DNA from: CAYGBM01 sp964348225
GTDB taxonomy: Bacteria > Patescibacteriota > Minisyncoccia > Minisyncoccales > CG1-02-41-26
Direction of reading: 5' to 3'
Assembly: GCA_964348225.1 (NCBI GenBank)
Contig: CAYGBM010000015.1
Coordinates: 1 to 21,303, forward strand
DNA length: 21,303 nt
This document shows, piece after piece, positions 14,674-20,759 of this stretch. The position numbers and the translations under genes are program-made. How positions within the stretch are numbered: position 1 is the first letter of the stretch; the number at the start of each line of letters is the position of its first letter. The notes under the pieces are model-generated. The model was not told where the DNA came from. It was given only the letters and a program-made list of their open reading frames with translations, and did no database searches.

Positions 14674-14784
14674 CCCGCCTGCCATCGCTATTTGCCAAGG
14701 TGGCTCAGTGGTAGAGCAATCCTCTCGTAAAGGATAGGTCGTGGGTTCGATTCCCACCCTTGGCTCAGGCAAATGGCGGGCAGG
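14674..14784 (+). mobile_element. Insertion in the tRNA-Thr anticodon loop with inverted ends, carrying a tRNA
   Basis: The left end CCCGCCTGCCATCGC and right end ATGGCGGGCAGG are made of the same two complementary hexamers in swapped order (CCCGCC/GGCGGG, CCTGCC/GGCAGG). Further in, ATTTGCC (14690-14696) pairs with GGCAAAT (14768-14774). The inner tRNA fills the centre. No transposase is encoded, so it could only be a non-autonomous palindromic element. Confidence 0.5.
14694..14765 (+). tRNA. tRNA-Thr (anticodon CGT), nested inside another tRNA-Thr
   Basis: Acceptor GCCAAGG/CCTTGGC, D arm GCTC-AGTGGTA-GAGC, anticodon stem ATCCT/AGGAT around CTCGTAA (anticodon CGT), variable AGGTC, T arm GTGGG-TTCGATT-CCCAC and discriminator T. 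All stems are fully paired. CCA is not encoded (TCA continues), unlike the tRNA-Gly and tRNA-Gln of this window. It reads the same codon, ACG, as the interrupted outer gene and may supply that function. Confidence 0.9.
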
Positions 14785-14831
14785 TAAAGCTCAGGTCGTC
14801 GGTTCAATCCCGACCGCTGGCTTACAATCTC

Positions 14832-14862
14832 ATTTTACCCGGAAAGCAAATTAGGGTAAAAT
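14832..14862. terminator. Perfect 9-bp inverted repeat between tRNA-Thr and the toxin-antitoxin operon
   Basis: ATTTTACCC (14832-14840), 13 bases, GGGTAAAAT (14854-14862). It follows the tRNA 3' end and directly abuts the -35 box of the toxin-antitoxin promoter. It could end tRNA transcription or be an operator for the antitoxin complex. Confidence 0.45.
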
Positions 14863-14890
14863 TTGACATTATATTTGAAAAGATTAAAAT
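14863..14890 (+). promoter_or_regulatory. Promoter of the toxin-antitoxin operon
   Basis: TTGACA (14863-14868) and TAAAAT (14885-14890) are 16 bases apart, about 20 bases before the antitoxin ATG at 14911. The 9-bp inverted repeat lies immediately upstream. Confidence 0.6.
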
Positions 14891-14910
14891 AAAATTGATA
14901 AAACAGAATT

Positions 14911-15117
14911 ATGGCTTCACTTACTGTTACAGTTAAACCTCAGCAAAAACGTCCTCGTAAGATTTTAGTTGAAATGGATGCTGACAAATTCGAAAGACTG
15001 GCTTCTAGTCTGGGTCTTTTTAGTAAGGAATTTTTAAGCAGTTTAGAAAAGGCAGAAAAGGATTGCCGGGCTGGCAAGGTGAAAAAAATTAAATCTCTCA
15101 GAGATTTACGTAAATAA
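14911..15117 (+). CDS. Antitoxin of a RelE-type toxin-antitoxin pair
   Basis: A 68-residue protein, 9 bases upstream of a RelE-like toxin and therefore in the usual antitoxin-first order. It begins with a short beta-like stretch (ASLTVTVKP), followed by KILVEMDADKFERLASSLGLF and a helical, basic C-terminus (KAEKDCRAGKVKKIKSLRDLRK). The last part, with the pattern CRAGKVKKIKSL, looks like the toxin-wrapping tail of small antitoxins of this group. No canonical ribbon-helix-helix or helix-turn-helix is obvious, so I cannot say how it binds DNA. It has its own promoter adjoining an inverted repeat (14832-14862), a plausible site of autorepression. The assignment rests on size, position and partner. 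Confidence 0.75.
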   Translation: MASLTVTVKPQQKRPRKILVEMDADKFERLASSLGLFSKEFLSSLEKAEKDCRAGKVKKIKSLRDLRK

Positions 15118-15126
15118 AATAAATCC

Positions 15127-15402
15127 ATGATAGAGATTTTTATTACCAAGGAATTTGAGGAAAGATACAAGGACTTACCCAAGCATATCCAAGGGAAAGC
15201 AGAGAAGCAAGAGAAAATGTTTAAACGAGACCCTTTTCATCCTTCACTCCACACCGAGAAGTTAGAACCAAAAGGTAAACAGGTGTGGAGTTTTCGTATA
15301 GATAAAAAATACAGAATTTTCTTTCGTTTTAGTGATGGAGGCAAAAAAGCAACTTTCTTTACTGTTGGCCCCCACGATTGGATATATAAACTTAAGTTTT
15401 AG
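15127..15402 (+). CDS. RelE/ParE-superfamily toxin
   Basis: A 91-residue protein of the RelE/YafQ fold. The N-terminus IEIFITKEFEERYKDLPKHIQ is the usual beta strand plus helix. The core DPFHPSLHTEKLEP followed by VWSFRIDKKYRIFFRF holds the conserved basic strand pair, and VGPHDWIY near the end carries a histidine typical of the active region. RelE toxins cleave mRNA in the ribosomal A site; ParE relatives poison gyrase. The residues Arg (FRI), Lys/Arg (KKYRIFF) and the C-terminal His-Asp-x-x-Tyr favour an mRNA interferase, but I cannot separate the two subgroups with certainty. It starts 9 bases after the antitoxin stop. It lies convergent to the second TrmB-family gene. Confidence 0.82.
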   Translation: MIEIFITKEFEERYKDLPKHIQGKAEKQEKMFKRDPFHPSLHTEKLEPKGKQVWSFRIDKKYRIFFRFSDGGKKATFFTVGPHDWIYKLKF

Positions 15403-15447
15403 GACTCAGAATTTCTGTAAAGCTTGGAGAAAATTTGTTTGATATTA

Positions 15448-16221
15448 TCAGTTTTGTTTTTTTCTCCATCTTTCTGAGTTAGCCCAGATGACATCAAACA
15501 TTGATTTCATAGTTTTGGTAAAGTCTTCTGAATCAACTATTAGACCGAAGTTTTCTTCTTTGCTTGTTATAAATGCTATTTTCTTGCCGTATATCATAAG
15601 ATAAAGAGGCGATTTGAAGGTTTCTGGAGCAAAGCGAACTTCCCTTAACATTTTTCTACTTGATTTAAAAGTAGTTCTAAATCCTTCTTCTGACTTAATC
15701 CTGATACCATAAGAAAAAATGCCAGCCCTTACCCTTCTTTTCACCCAATCCTTCATAAATCTTTCTCCCACTGCCCTTACAACCGCTTGAACAGAACCGA
15801 TATAATAATTTTTAACCTCTCCGGAAGTGAGTAAGTCCTCAAAGATAGACCTGACTCCTTGTCTGCCAGAAAAATATTGCATTTTAGGGGTTCCTAATTT
15901 TTTTGTTGCATAAGTAAGTTGAGGGATCAGCTTTTCAGCTAATTCTCTTTGAACTTTAGCTTCTTGCTCTTTTAGAATCGCGATTTCTTTTATTTTCTCT
16001 GGGCTGGCAGGGGATATATAGGTGTGGGCTCCTCGTGGCGTTTGGCTCAAAAGCCCTTTCTTTGCCATTTTCTCAATCACAGAATAGCAGGTTGTTCTAG
16101 GAATGCCTGCTTTTTTGGACAAGGGAATAACAGTAGTTTCGCCAAGCTCAAGTAGGGCTAAGTAGATTTTAGCTTCTTTCTCCTCTATACCTATTTGTTT
16201 TAGTGTTTTTATATCTATCAT
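15448..16221 (-). CDS. TrmB-family transcriptional regulator (second copy)
   Basis: A 257-residue regulator with the same architecture as the one at 12599-13321. The winged helix-turn-helix is at about 5-72: IGIEEKEAKIYLALLELGE, then VIPLSKKAGIPRTTCYSVIEKMAKKGLL and the wing GAHTYISPASPEKI. A helical linker (73-100) and a C-terminal domain (about 110-250) follow. The longest frame reaches 16281, but the extra 20 residues would overlap the promoter and an inverted repeat and have no counterpart in the paralogue, so I choose the ATG at 16221. TTGACA-17-TAAAAA on the minus strand lies upstream. The gene is divergent from a B12-type radical SAM gene, its probable target. It ends with TGA. Confidence 0.85.
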   Translation of the reverse strand: MIDIKTLKQIGIEEKEAKIYLALLELGETTVIPLSKKAGIPRTTCYSVIEKMAKKGLLSQTPRGAHTYISPASPEKIKEIAILKEQEAKVQRELAEKLIPQLTYATKKLGTPKMQYFSGRQGVRSIFEDLLTSGEVKNYYIGSVQAVVRAVGERFMKDWVKRRVRAGIFSYGIRIKSEEGFRTTFKSSRKMLREVRFAPETFKSPLYLMIYGKKIAFITSKEENFGLIVDSEDFTKTMKSMFDVIWANSERWRKKQN

Positions 16222-16226
16222 AATTG

Positions 16227-16243
16227 TGACGCTTTGTTCGTCA
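16227..16243. promoter_or_regulatory. Inverted repeat TGACG-N7-CGTCA, putative operator of the second TrmB-family gene
   Basis: TGACG (16227-16231) and CGTCA (16239-16243) flank seven bases, six bases before the regulator ATG. The arm-N7-arm spacing equals that of the repeats upstream of the first regulator. Confidence 0.45.
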
Positions 16244-16300
16244 TTACTGCAATTTTTAGCAAAAATCAGCCTATCTGTCAATATCTACTGCGATACATTA

Positions 16301-16328
16301 TTGACGAGAGCACGGGCATTATTAGAAT
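16301..16328 (+). promoter_or_regulatory. Promoter of the radical SAM gene
   Basis: TTGACG (16301-16306) and TAGAAT (16323-16328) are separated by 16 bases. The start would be near 16335, leaving a leader of about 55 bases that begins with a hairpin. Confidence 0.5.
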
Positions 16329-16334
16329 TAGCCT

Positions 16335-16352
16335 GCATGATTATTATCATGC
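16335..16352 (+). promoter_or_regulatory. Inverted repeat GCATGAT-N4-ATCATGC at the radical SAM transcription start
   Basis: The 7-base arms are perfect. The repeat lies just after the -10 box and is followed by TTTT. It could be an operator for the divergent regulator or a short attenuator hairpin in the leader. Confidence 0.5.
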
Positions 16353-16388
16353 TTTTCTAACACGTTGTACATTTAAAAGGAGTTAGAC

Positions 16389-17822
16389 ATGAATTGGGAT
16401 AGAGGAATAAATCAGAGGGTTAAGATAGCCCTTATTCAGCCACCTGTTGATGAACGTTTCAGTGCTCTTGATATGACTTTTGTGCGGTTGTCCCCGCCCT
16501 TAGGACCGACTATCTTAGCCTGTGAAACAGAGCAAAGACTTCTATGTAATACTGGCTTCGCTTCGGACATTAAGACATATTGTCCCCCTGAGCTTTCTGA
16601 CAGTCTCATCAGTGCTTTGGCTGATTGTGATATTCTTGGCGTTTCAACTTGGTTTTCTAACTATGAAAATGGTCTTAGGATTGCATGTGCTGCAAAGAGA
16701 ATTAATCCAGAACTACTTACGATTTTTGGAGGGATAAATCCAACAAACCTCGGAAGACGGGTTTTGTTGAACAGGCCAGAAGTAGATTTGGTTGTAGTTG
16801 GCGATGGAGAAGATGTTCTTTGGCGTGTTGTGGCAGGGCATGATTATTCTTTAATACCAAACCTGTGGTATCGCAATGAAGATGATGAACCTGTTTTTAC
16901 CACGCCACAGCCCCTAGACCTTAACTCTATAGGGCTATGGAATTTCAGGCATGGCGTTGATACAAAGCTTGAGGACTATGATTCACGTCGTCCTGGCTAC
17001 AAGTTTAACCCTGCGTTCACGCCCATTGGATTGTCAATGACGCGCGGCTGCAAAAGGTCAAAGAGATGTGATTATTGTAGCATTCCCTGCAAGGGTTTAA
17101 GAATAACTGAACCCGACAGAGCCTGGCAACAGATTCAGCATTTATACGAGCTTTATGGGGTTGAGTCGTTTTTTGAAACAGGTGATGATTTTGGGCTTTT
17201 AGATTATGTTTCTTCGTTGAACGCAATAAAGCCAAAGCTGTCTTTACGTTTTCGCATATATGCTAGCCCCTGGTTGTTTACACCCGGATGTGTTGAAGCC
17301 CTGTCAGAATTAGGTGTTTACGAGGTATTCTTAGGTCTTGAAACTGTAGATAAGGTTATTGCTCAAAGAGTAAGACATCCTGCAACAAGGGAAAATGTGA
17401 TAAGGACGCTTAGATATTTAGATAAAGCCGACATGTCTGTTTGCCTGCCATTTCTGTTTGGTTTACCCGGAGAGACAACCAAGAGTGTTCGCTTCAGGAT
17501 CAATTTCGCAAGGGAAATTGTAGAAAAATACTCCAACATAAGGATGGTGCTAATATCGCTTGCCATTCCATTGGTGGGTTCCTCATGGTTTGAGCGATTA
17601 TGTTCAAACAAGGCAATTTGCAGGAGCTATGGCGAGTCCGGCGCTAACTTAAAAACCGATGATGTGTTTGATTACCGTCGTCTCCTTACTCTTGCACTGC
17701 AACACGAAACTGCAATCTCCATGGGAGAAGTGATTGATGGGTTGGAAACTATGCGAAGCCAGTTGGAAAAACATGTTCTTGTTGGATGCTTCGGAGCCAT
17801 AGAGTCTCCCAAAAGCCGTTGA
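16389..17822 (+). CDS. B12-binding-type radical SAM enzyme, substrate unknown
   Basis: A 477-residue protein. Residues about 11-150 resemble a cobalamin-binding Rossmann domain: KIALIQPPV, DCDILGVSTWFSNYENGLRIA, TIFGGINPTNLG and EVDLVVVGDGEDVLWRVV. The radical SAM domain follows: MTRGCKRSKRCDYCSIPCKG gives the cluster ligands Cys221, Cys227 and Cys230. The spacing CX5CX2C is longer than the canonical CX3CX2C, but similar extended loops occur in B12-type radical SAM enzymes. Later blocks are FFETGDDFG (about 266-274), VFLGLETVD and FLFGLPGETTKSV. Such enzymes methylate or rearrange unreactive carbons; nothing here fixes the substrate. AGGAG (16379-16383) lies before the ATG. It is divergent from a TrmB-family regulator, has no pathway partner nearby and looks recently acquired. 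It ends with TGA. Confidence 0.85.
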   Translation: MNWDRGINQRVKIALIQPPVDERFSALDMTFVRLSPPLGPTILACETEQRLLCNTGFASDIKTYCPPELSDSLISALADCDILGVSTWFSNYENGLRIACAAKRINPELLTIFGGINPTNLGRRVLLNRPEVDLVVVGDGEDVLWRVVAGHDYSLIPNLWYRNEDDEPVFTTPQPLDLNSIGLWNFRHGVDTKLEDYDSRRPGYKFNPAFTPIGLSMTRGCKRSKRCDYCSIPCKGLRITEPDRAWQQIQHLYELYGVESFFETGDDFGLLDYVSSLNAIKPKLSLRFRIYASPWLFTPGCVEALSELGVYEVFLGLETVDKVIAQRVRHPATRENVIRTLRYLDKADMSVCLPFLFGLPGETTKSVRFRINFAREIVEKYSNIRMVLISLAIPLVGSSWFERLCSNKAICRSYGESGANLKTDDVFDYRRLLTLALQHETAISMGEVIDGLETMRSQLEKHVLVGCFGAIESPKSR

Positions 17823-17848
17823 TGAATGTCAGCGGCTTCTGTCATTTT
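17813..17848 (+). terminator. Hairpin at the end of the radical SAM gene, probable terminator
   Basis: AAGCCGTTGA (17813-17822) pairs with TCAGCGGCTT (17829-17838) with one G-U around a six-base loop. It overlaps the stop codon and is followed by CTGTCATTTT, a modest T-run. Confidence 0.5.
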
Positions 17849-17927
17849 AGAGAATTGCAGTTTCGCTTGTAATAGAGAAGGTGTTTTATTTTGCCTCAAA
17901 TTGTGATATAAAGAAATATAGTTTGTT

Positions 17928-19044
17928 ATGTTTCCTATGCAAGAACTTAAAGAGAAAATTGAAAATTTAACTGATAAACTCCATCGTTTGATGGACTGTC
18001 TTTGACATAGCTGAAAATCGAAAAGAATTAAAGGATTTAGAAAAGAAAGCCCAAAAACCAGATTTTTGGCAGAATCAAAAACAAGCTGCAGAAGTTCAGC
18101 AAAAGATTGCTGACTTAAAACAAAGAATTGAAACCCTTGATGGATTTCAAAAAGAACTGCATGATTTAGAAGAGCTTATTTCTTTGGTGAAAGAGGGTTC
18201 AAAAGAGGCAGAAGAAATAGGGGAAAGGATTGAGGCTTTTGATAGTGCCCTCAAAAACAAAACACAGGAATTACTGCTTTCTGGCAAATACGATAAAAGA
18301 AATGCTATTCTTTCTATTGCTTCAGGGGCTGGTGGCAGAGACGCTGAAGACTGGGCAGCTCTGCTTTTGAGGATGTACCAAAGATACTGTGATCAGAAGA
18401 ATTGGGACTGCAAAATTATATCCCAAAGCTTTACTGAGGGTGGGGGGCCTGATGGCAGAATAGGCATCAGAGATGTTTTTATGGAAATTAAGGGAAGGTT
18501 TGCTTATGGCCTTTTGAAAAATGAAACAGGCGCTCACCGGTTAGTTAGACAATCGCCTTTTTCAGCTAAAGCCCTGCGCCACACCTCTTTTGCCAAAGTT
18601 GAGGTGTTGCCTGAGATTGAGGAAACAGAGGCTGAAGAAATAAAAATAAAGCCTGAAGATTTAAGAGTGGAAACATTCAGGGCTTCAGGTCCTGGAGGTC
18701 AGTATGTTAACCGCCGGGAATCAGCTGTTCGTATCACGCACGTACCAACCGGCTTACAGGCTGCCTCTCAAGCTGAAAGGCTGCAGGGATTGAATCGCAA
18801 AACCGCAATGAAGGTTTTGCTCTCAAAGCTTATCCGCCAGAAAGAAAAACAAAGAGAAAAGGAAATAGAGCAAATTAAAGGCAAAAAGATTTCAGCTGAC
18901 TTTGGGCACCAAATCCGTTCCTATGTGTTTCATCCCTACAAGCTTGTTAAAGACCATCGCACAGAAGTTGAAACATCAGACGCTGAAGGGGTGCTTGACG
19001 GAAATTTAGACCCATTTATTGAAGAAGAAATAAAACTGGGATAG
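17928..19044 (+). CDS. prfB: Peptide chain release factor 2, with programmed +1 frameshift
   Basis: RF2 ends translation at TGA and TAA codons. The first 25 codons from the ATG at 17928 end in CTT TGA C (18000-18006). Shifting +1 after CTT gives GAC and continues as DIAENRKEL to a full 371-residue RF2, close to the 365 of E. coli. This is the classical autoregulatory frameshift. The stop-recognition tripeptide SPF (about 209-211) and the GGQ peptidyl-hydrolysis motif (about 256-258, in RASGPGGQYVNRRESAVR) are intact. Unlike E. coli, no strong Shine-Dalgarno stimulator precedes the slip site; only GATGGA is seen. A second ATG at 17937 is in frame. TATAAA at 17907-17912 may be a -10 box. ftsE follows after 8 bases, an order conserved in many bacteria. 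Confidence 0.93.
18000..18006 (+). other. Programmed +1 frameshift site of prfB
   Basis: CTT TGA C: the zero-frame stop is TGA at 18003-18005. Slippage of the peptidyl-tRNA from CTT to TTT skips one base so that GAC (18004-18006) is read next. The heptamer equals the E. coli prfB site, and RF2 homology continues in the +1 frame. Confidence 0.92.
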
Positions 19045-19052
19045 AGATATCT

Positions 19053-19742
19053 ATGCTTCAGTTTCAAAACGTCAGCAAAATTTATTATTCTAAAGGAGAG
19101 CCGGTTATTGCCTTGGAAGATGTTTCTTTTAAAATAGCTAAGGGAGAGTTTGTTTCTCTTGTTGGCAAGTCAGGGGCTGGTAAAACCACCCTGGTTAAAC
19201 TCTTGGTGGGGGAGGAAAAGCCGACCGAGGGCAGCATCTTTTTTAAAAGAATGGATGTTACAGGGGCTTCCTCTTCTGACTTGCAGAAGATTAGAAGAAA
19301 AATAGGGGTGGTTTACCAAGACTACAAGCTTCTTTTTAAAAAGACAGTAAAAGAAAATCTAAGCTACATAATGCAGGTTTTGGGGGTGCGGGAAAAGTTT
19401 ATTAAAAGAGACATTGCCTATGTTTTAGGTATAGTAGGGCTTGAAGAAAGAGCAGGTAATTTTCCAGCTGAGCTTTCGGGCGGGGAAAAACAAAGGCTGG
19501 CAATAGCCAGAGCCCTAATCCACCGGCCAGAAATCATAGTGGCTGATGAGCCAACAGGCAATCTAGACCTTTACAATACCTATGATATTGTTAATCTTTT
19601 AAAAAAAATTCACAGCTTTGGCACCACCATTGTTTTATCAACCCACGATAAAGAAATAATCGACGACTTACACCGAAGAGTTATAACCCTAGAAAACGGC
19701 AGGCTGATAAGAGACGACCAAAAAGGCAAATTCATATTATAA
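19053..19742 (+). CDS. ftsE: Cell division ABC transporter ATP-binding protein FtsE
   Basis: A 229-residue ABC ATPase, the usual FtsE length. Walker A is GKSGAGKTT (38-46), the Q-loop is VVYQDYKLL (87-94), the signature is LSGGEKQRLAIARAL (141-155), Walker B is IIVADEPTGNLD (161-172) and the switch histidine is in STHD (196-199). The YQDYKLL segment is characteristic of FtsE as opposed to other LolD-like ATPases. With FtsX it forms a membrane complex that uses ATP to activate peptidoglycan hydrolases during division. It lies 8 bases after prfB and 21 bases before ftsX, so the three are probably one transcript. Confidence 0.95.
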   Translation: MLQFQNVSKIYYSKGEPVIALEDVSFKIAKGEFVSLVGKSGAGKTTLVKLLVGEEKPTEGSIFFKRMDVTGASSSDLQKIRRKIGVVYQDYKLLFKKTVKENLSYIMQVLGVREKFIKRDIAYVLGIVGLEERAGNFPAELSGGEKQRLAIARALIHRPEIIVADEPTGNLDLYNTYDIVNLLKKIHSFGTTIVLSTHDKEIIDDLHRRVITLENGRLIRDDQKGKFIL

Positions 19743-19763
19743 TTTTGTAATTAAAAAAGGTAT

Positions 19764-20678
19764 ATGTTTTTCACTACTCTCAGGCGGGTAATAAAATTCG
19801 GCTGGCAGGGCTTTTGGCGCAACAAGGGCTTGAGTTTTCAGGTGATTTTTGTAATGATGATTGCTGTTTTGGTTGTAACCTCATTTTTCTTTCTTAAAGA
19901 AATTACCTCGCTTTCCATTGAAGAGATGCAAAAAAAAGTTGATATCTCTGTTTATTTTAAAAAAGACATTACTGAAGATAACATTTTAGAAGTAAGGGAA
20001 GAGTTAAGAAGCTTTTCTGAAGAAATCAAAGACGTTGATTATGTTTCCCAAGAACAAGCTTTAGCTAAGTTTAGAGAAGAGCACGAAGGAGATCCGCTTT
20101 ATCTTGAGGCTTTAGAAGAGGTAGAGAGCAACCCTTTCTTAGCTTCTTTAAACATCAAAGCGCGTAATCCCGGCCAGTACGCCCAAATATCCAATTTTTT
20201 AGAAGAAGGTCCCTTCAATGAACTAATTGAAAGGGTTTCTTACAGCGAAAATAAAACGGTTATTGACAAGCTTTTCGCCATCACTTCAAACATCAAAACC
20301 GGCGGCATTATCTTAAGCGTGATTCTGGGAATCTTGGTTATCCTGATTATATTTAACACCATAAAGCTTACAATCCTTGCTTCCAAAGAAGAAATAGCCA
20401 CCATGCGTTTGGTTGGTGCTTCAAACCGGTTTATAAGAGCACCCTTCTTGGTTCAAAGCATTCTTTATGGCATTTTCGCTGTTATAGTTGTTGACTTGTT
20501 GTTTTTCGCCGTGCTTTCATTTTTGGATGCAAAACTTGAAGCCTGGCTTTTAAACCTAAGTTTGTTAGATTATTTCAAAGATAATATCATCTTATTTGTT
20601 GTTATCCAGCTTGCCTTTGCTGGCATCCTTGGAGGCTTTTCCAATCTCCTGGCTGTCCGCAAATACCTAAAAGTTTAA
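19764..20678 (+). CDS. ftsX: Cell division protein FtsX
   Basis: A 304-residue membrane partner of FtsE. TM1 is at about 24-44, followed by the extracytoplasmic domain (45-175) that in other bacteria recruits or activates a murein hydrolase. Three more helices are at about 181-203, 227-254 and 275-298. Family features include the N-terminal FGWQGFWRNKGLSF, DISVYFKKDITEDNILEV, YVSQEQALAKFREEHEGD, and the cytoplasmic coupling loop KEEIATMRLVGASNRFIRAPF that contacts FtsE. No hydrolase such as a NlpC/P60 or CHAP protein lies adjacent, so its partner is elsewhere. tRNA-Gln starts 7 bases after the stop. Confidence 0.95.
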   Translation: MFFTTLRRVIKFGWQGFWRNKGLSFQVIFVMMIAVLVVTSFFFLKEITSLSIEEMQKKVDISVYFKKDITEDNILEVREELRSFSEEIKDVDYVSQEQALAKFREEHEGDPLYLEALEEVESNPFLASLNIKARNPGQYAQISNFLEEGPFNELIERVSYSENKTVIDKLFAITSNIKTGGIILSVILGILVILIIFNTIKLTILASKEEIATMRLVGASNRFIRAPFLVQSILYGIFAVIVVDLLFFAVLSFLDAKLEAWLLNLSLLDYFKDNIILFVVIQLAFAGILGGFSNLLAVRKYLKV

Positions 20679-20685
20679 TTTTTAT

Positions 20686-20759
20686 TCGGAGGTCGTCTAA
20701 TGGTAGGACATCACGCTCTGGACGTGAGAATTGGGGTTCGAGTCCCTGCCTCCGAGCCA
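20686..20759 (+). tRNA. tRNA-Gln (anticodon CTG)
   Basis: Acceptor TCGGAGG/CCTCCGA, anticodon stem TCACG/CGTGA around CTCTGGA (anticodon CTG), T arm with TTCGAGT, discriminator G and encoded CCA (20757-20759). The reading frame of the serine recombinase on the opposite strand runs into this gene, which may be the integration target. Confidence 0.93.

Larger units (their letters stand above)
14640..14822 (+). tRNA. tRNA-Thr (CGT) interrupted in the anticodon loop by a 111-base segment
   Basis: The 5' part (14640-14673) gives acceptor GCCAGCG, D arm GCTC-AGTGGGA-GAGC, anticodon-stem strand GGGCT and half-loop TTCG. The 3' part (14785-14822) gives TAA, AGCTC, variable AGGTC, T arm GTCGG-TTCAATC-CCGAC, acceptor CGCTGGC and discriminator T. 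Joined, they form a normal tRNA with loop TTCGTAA and anticodon CGT. The interrupting segment (14674-14784) has complementary ends (CCCGCC with GGCGGG, and CCTGCC with GGCAGG) and carries a complete tRNA-Thr(CGT). It is too short for a group I intron. CCA is not encoded (TTA follows). The outer gene is either a disrupted copy or needs an unknown splicing activity; its intact stems suggest recent disruption or continued function. Confidence 0.8.

Noticed and set aside
14569..14772. Minus-strand reading frame of 67 codons
   Set aside because: It is the antisense of the tRNA-Thr genes; peptides such as RVGIEPTTYPL are a familiar artefact of tRNA complement.
14674..14784. Group I intron in tRNA-Thr
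   Set aside because: At 111 bases, of which 72 are a tRNA, there is no room for the conserved P3-P8 core.
15404..15478. ACTCAGAA/TTCTGAGT inverted pair at the convergent ends of the toxin and regulator genes
   Set aside because: Arms of eight bases are 59 bases apart and one lies in coding sequence; compatible with chance.
16222..16281. N-terminal extension of the second TrmB-family regulator
   Set aside because: The added 20 residues overlap the promoter and an inverted repeat and have no match in the paralogue at 12599-13321.
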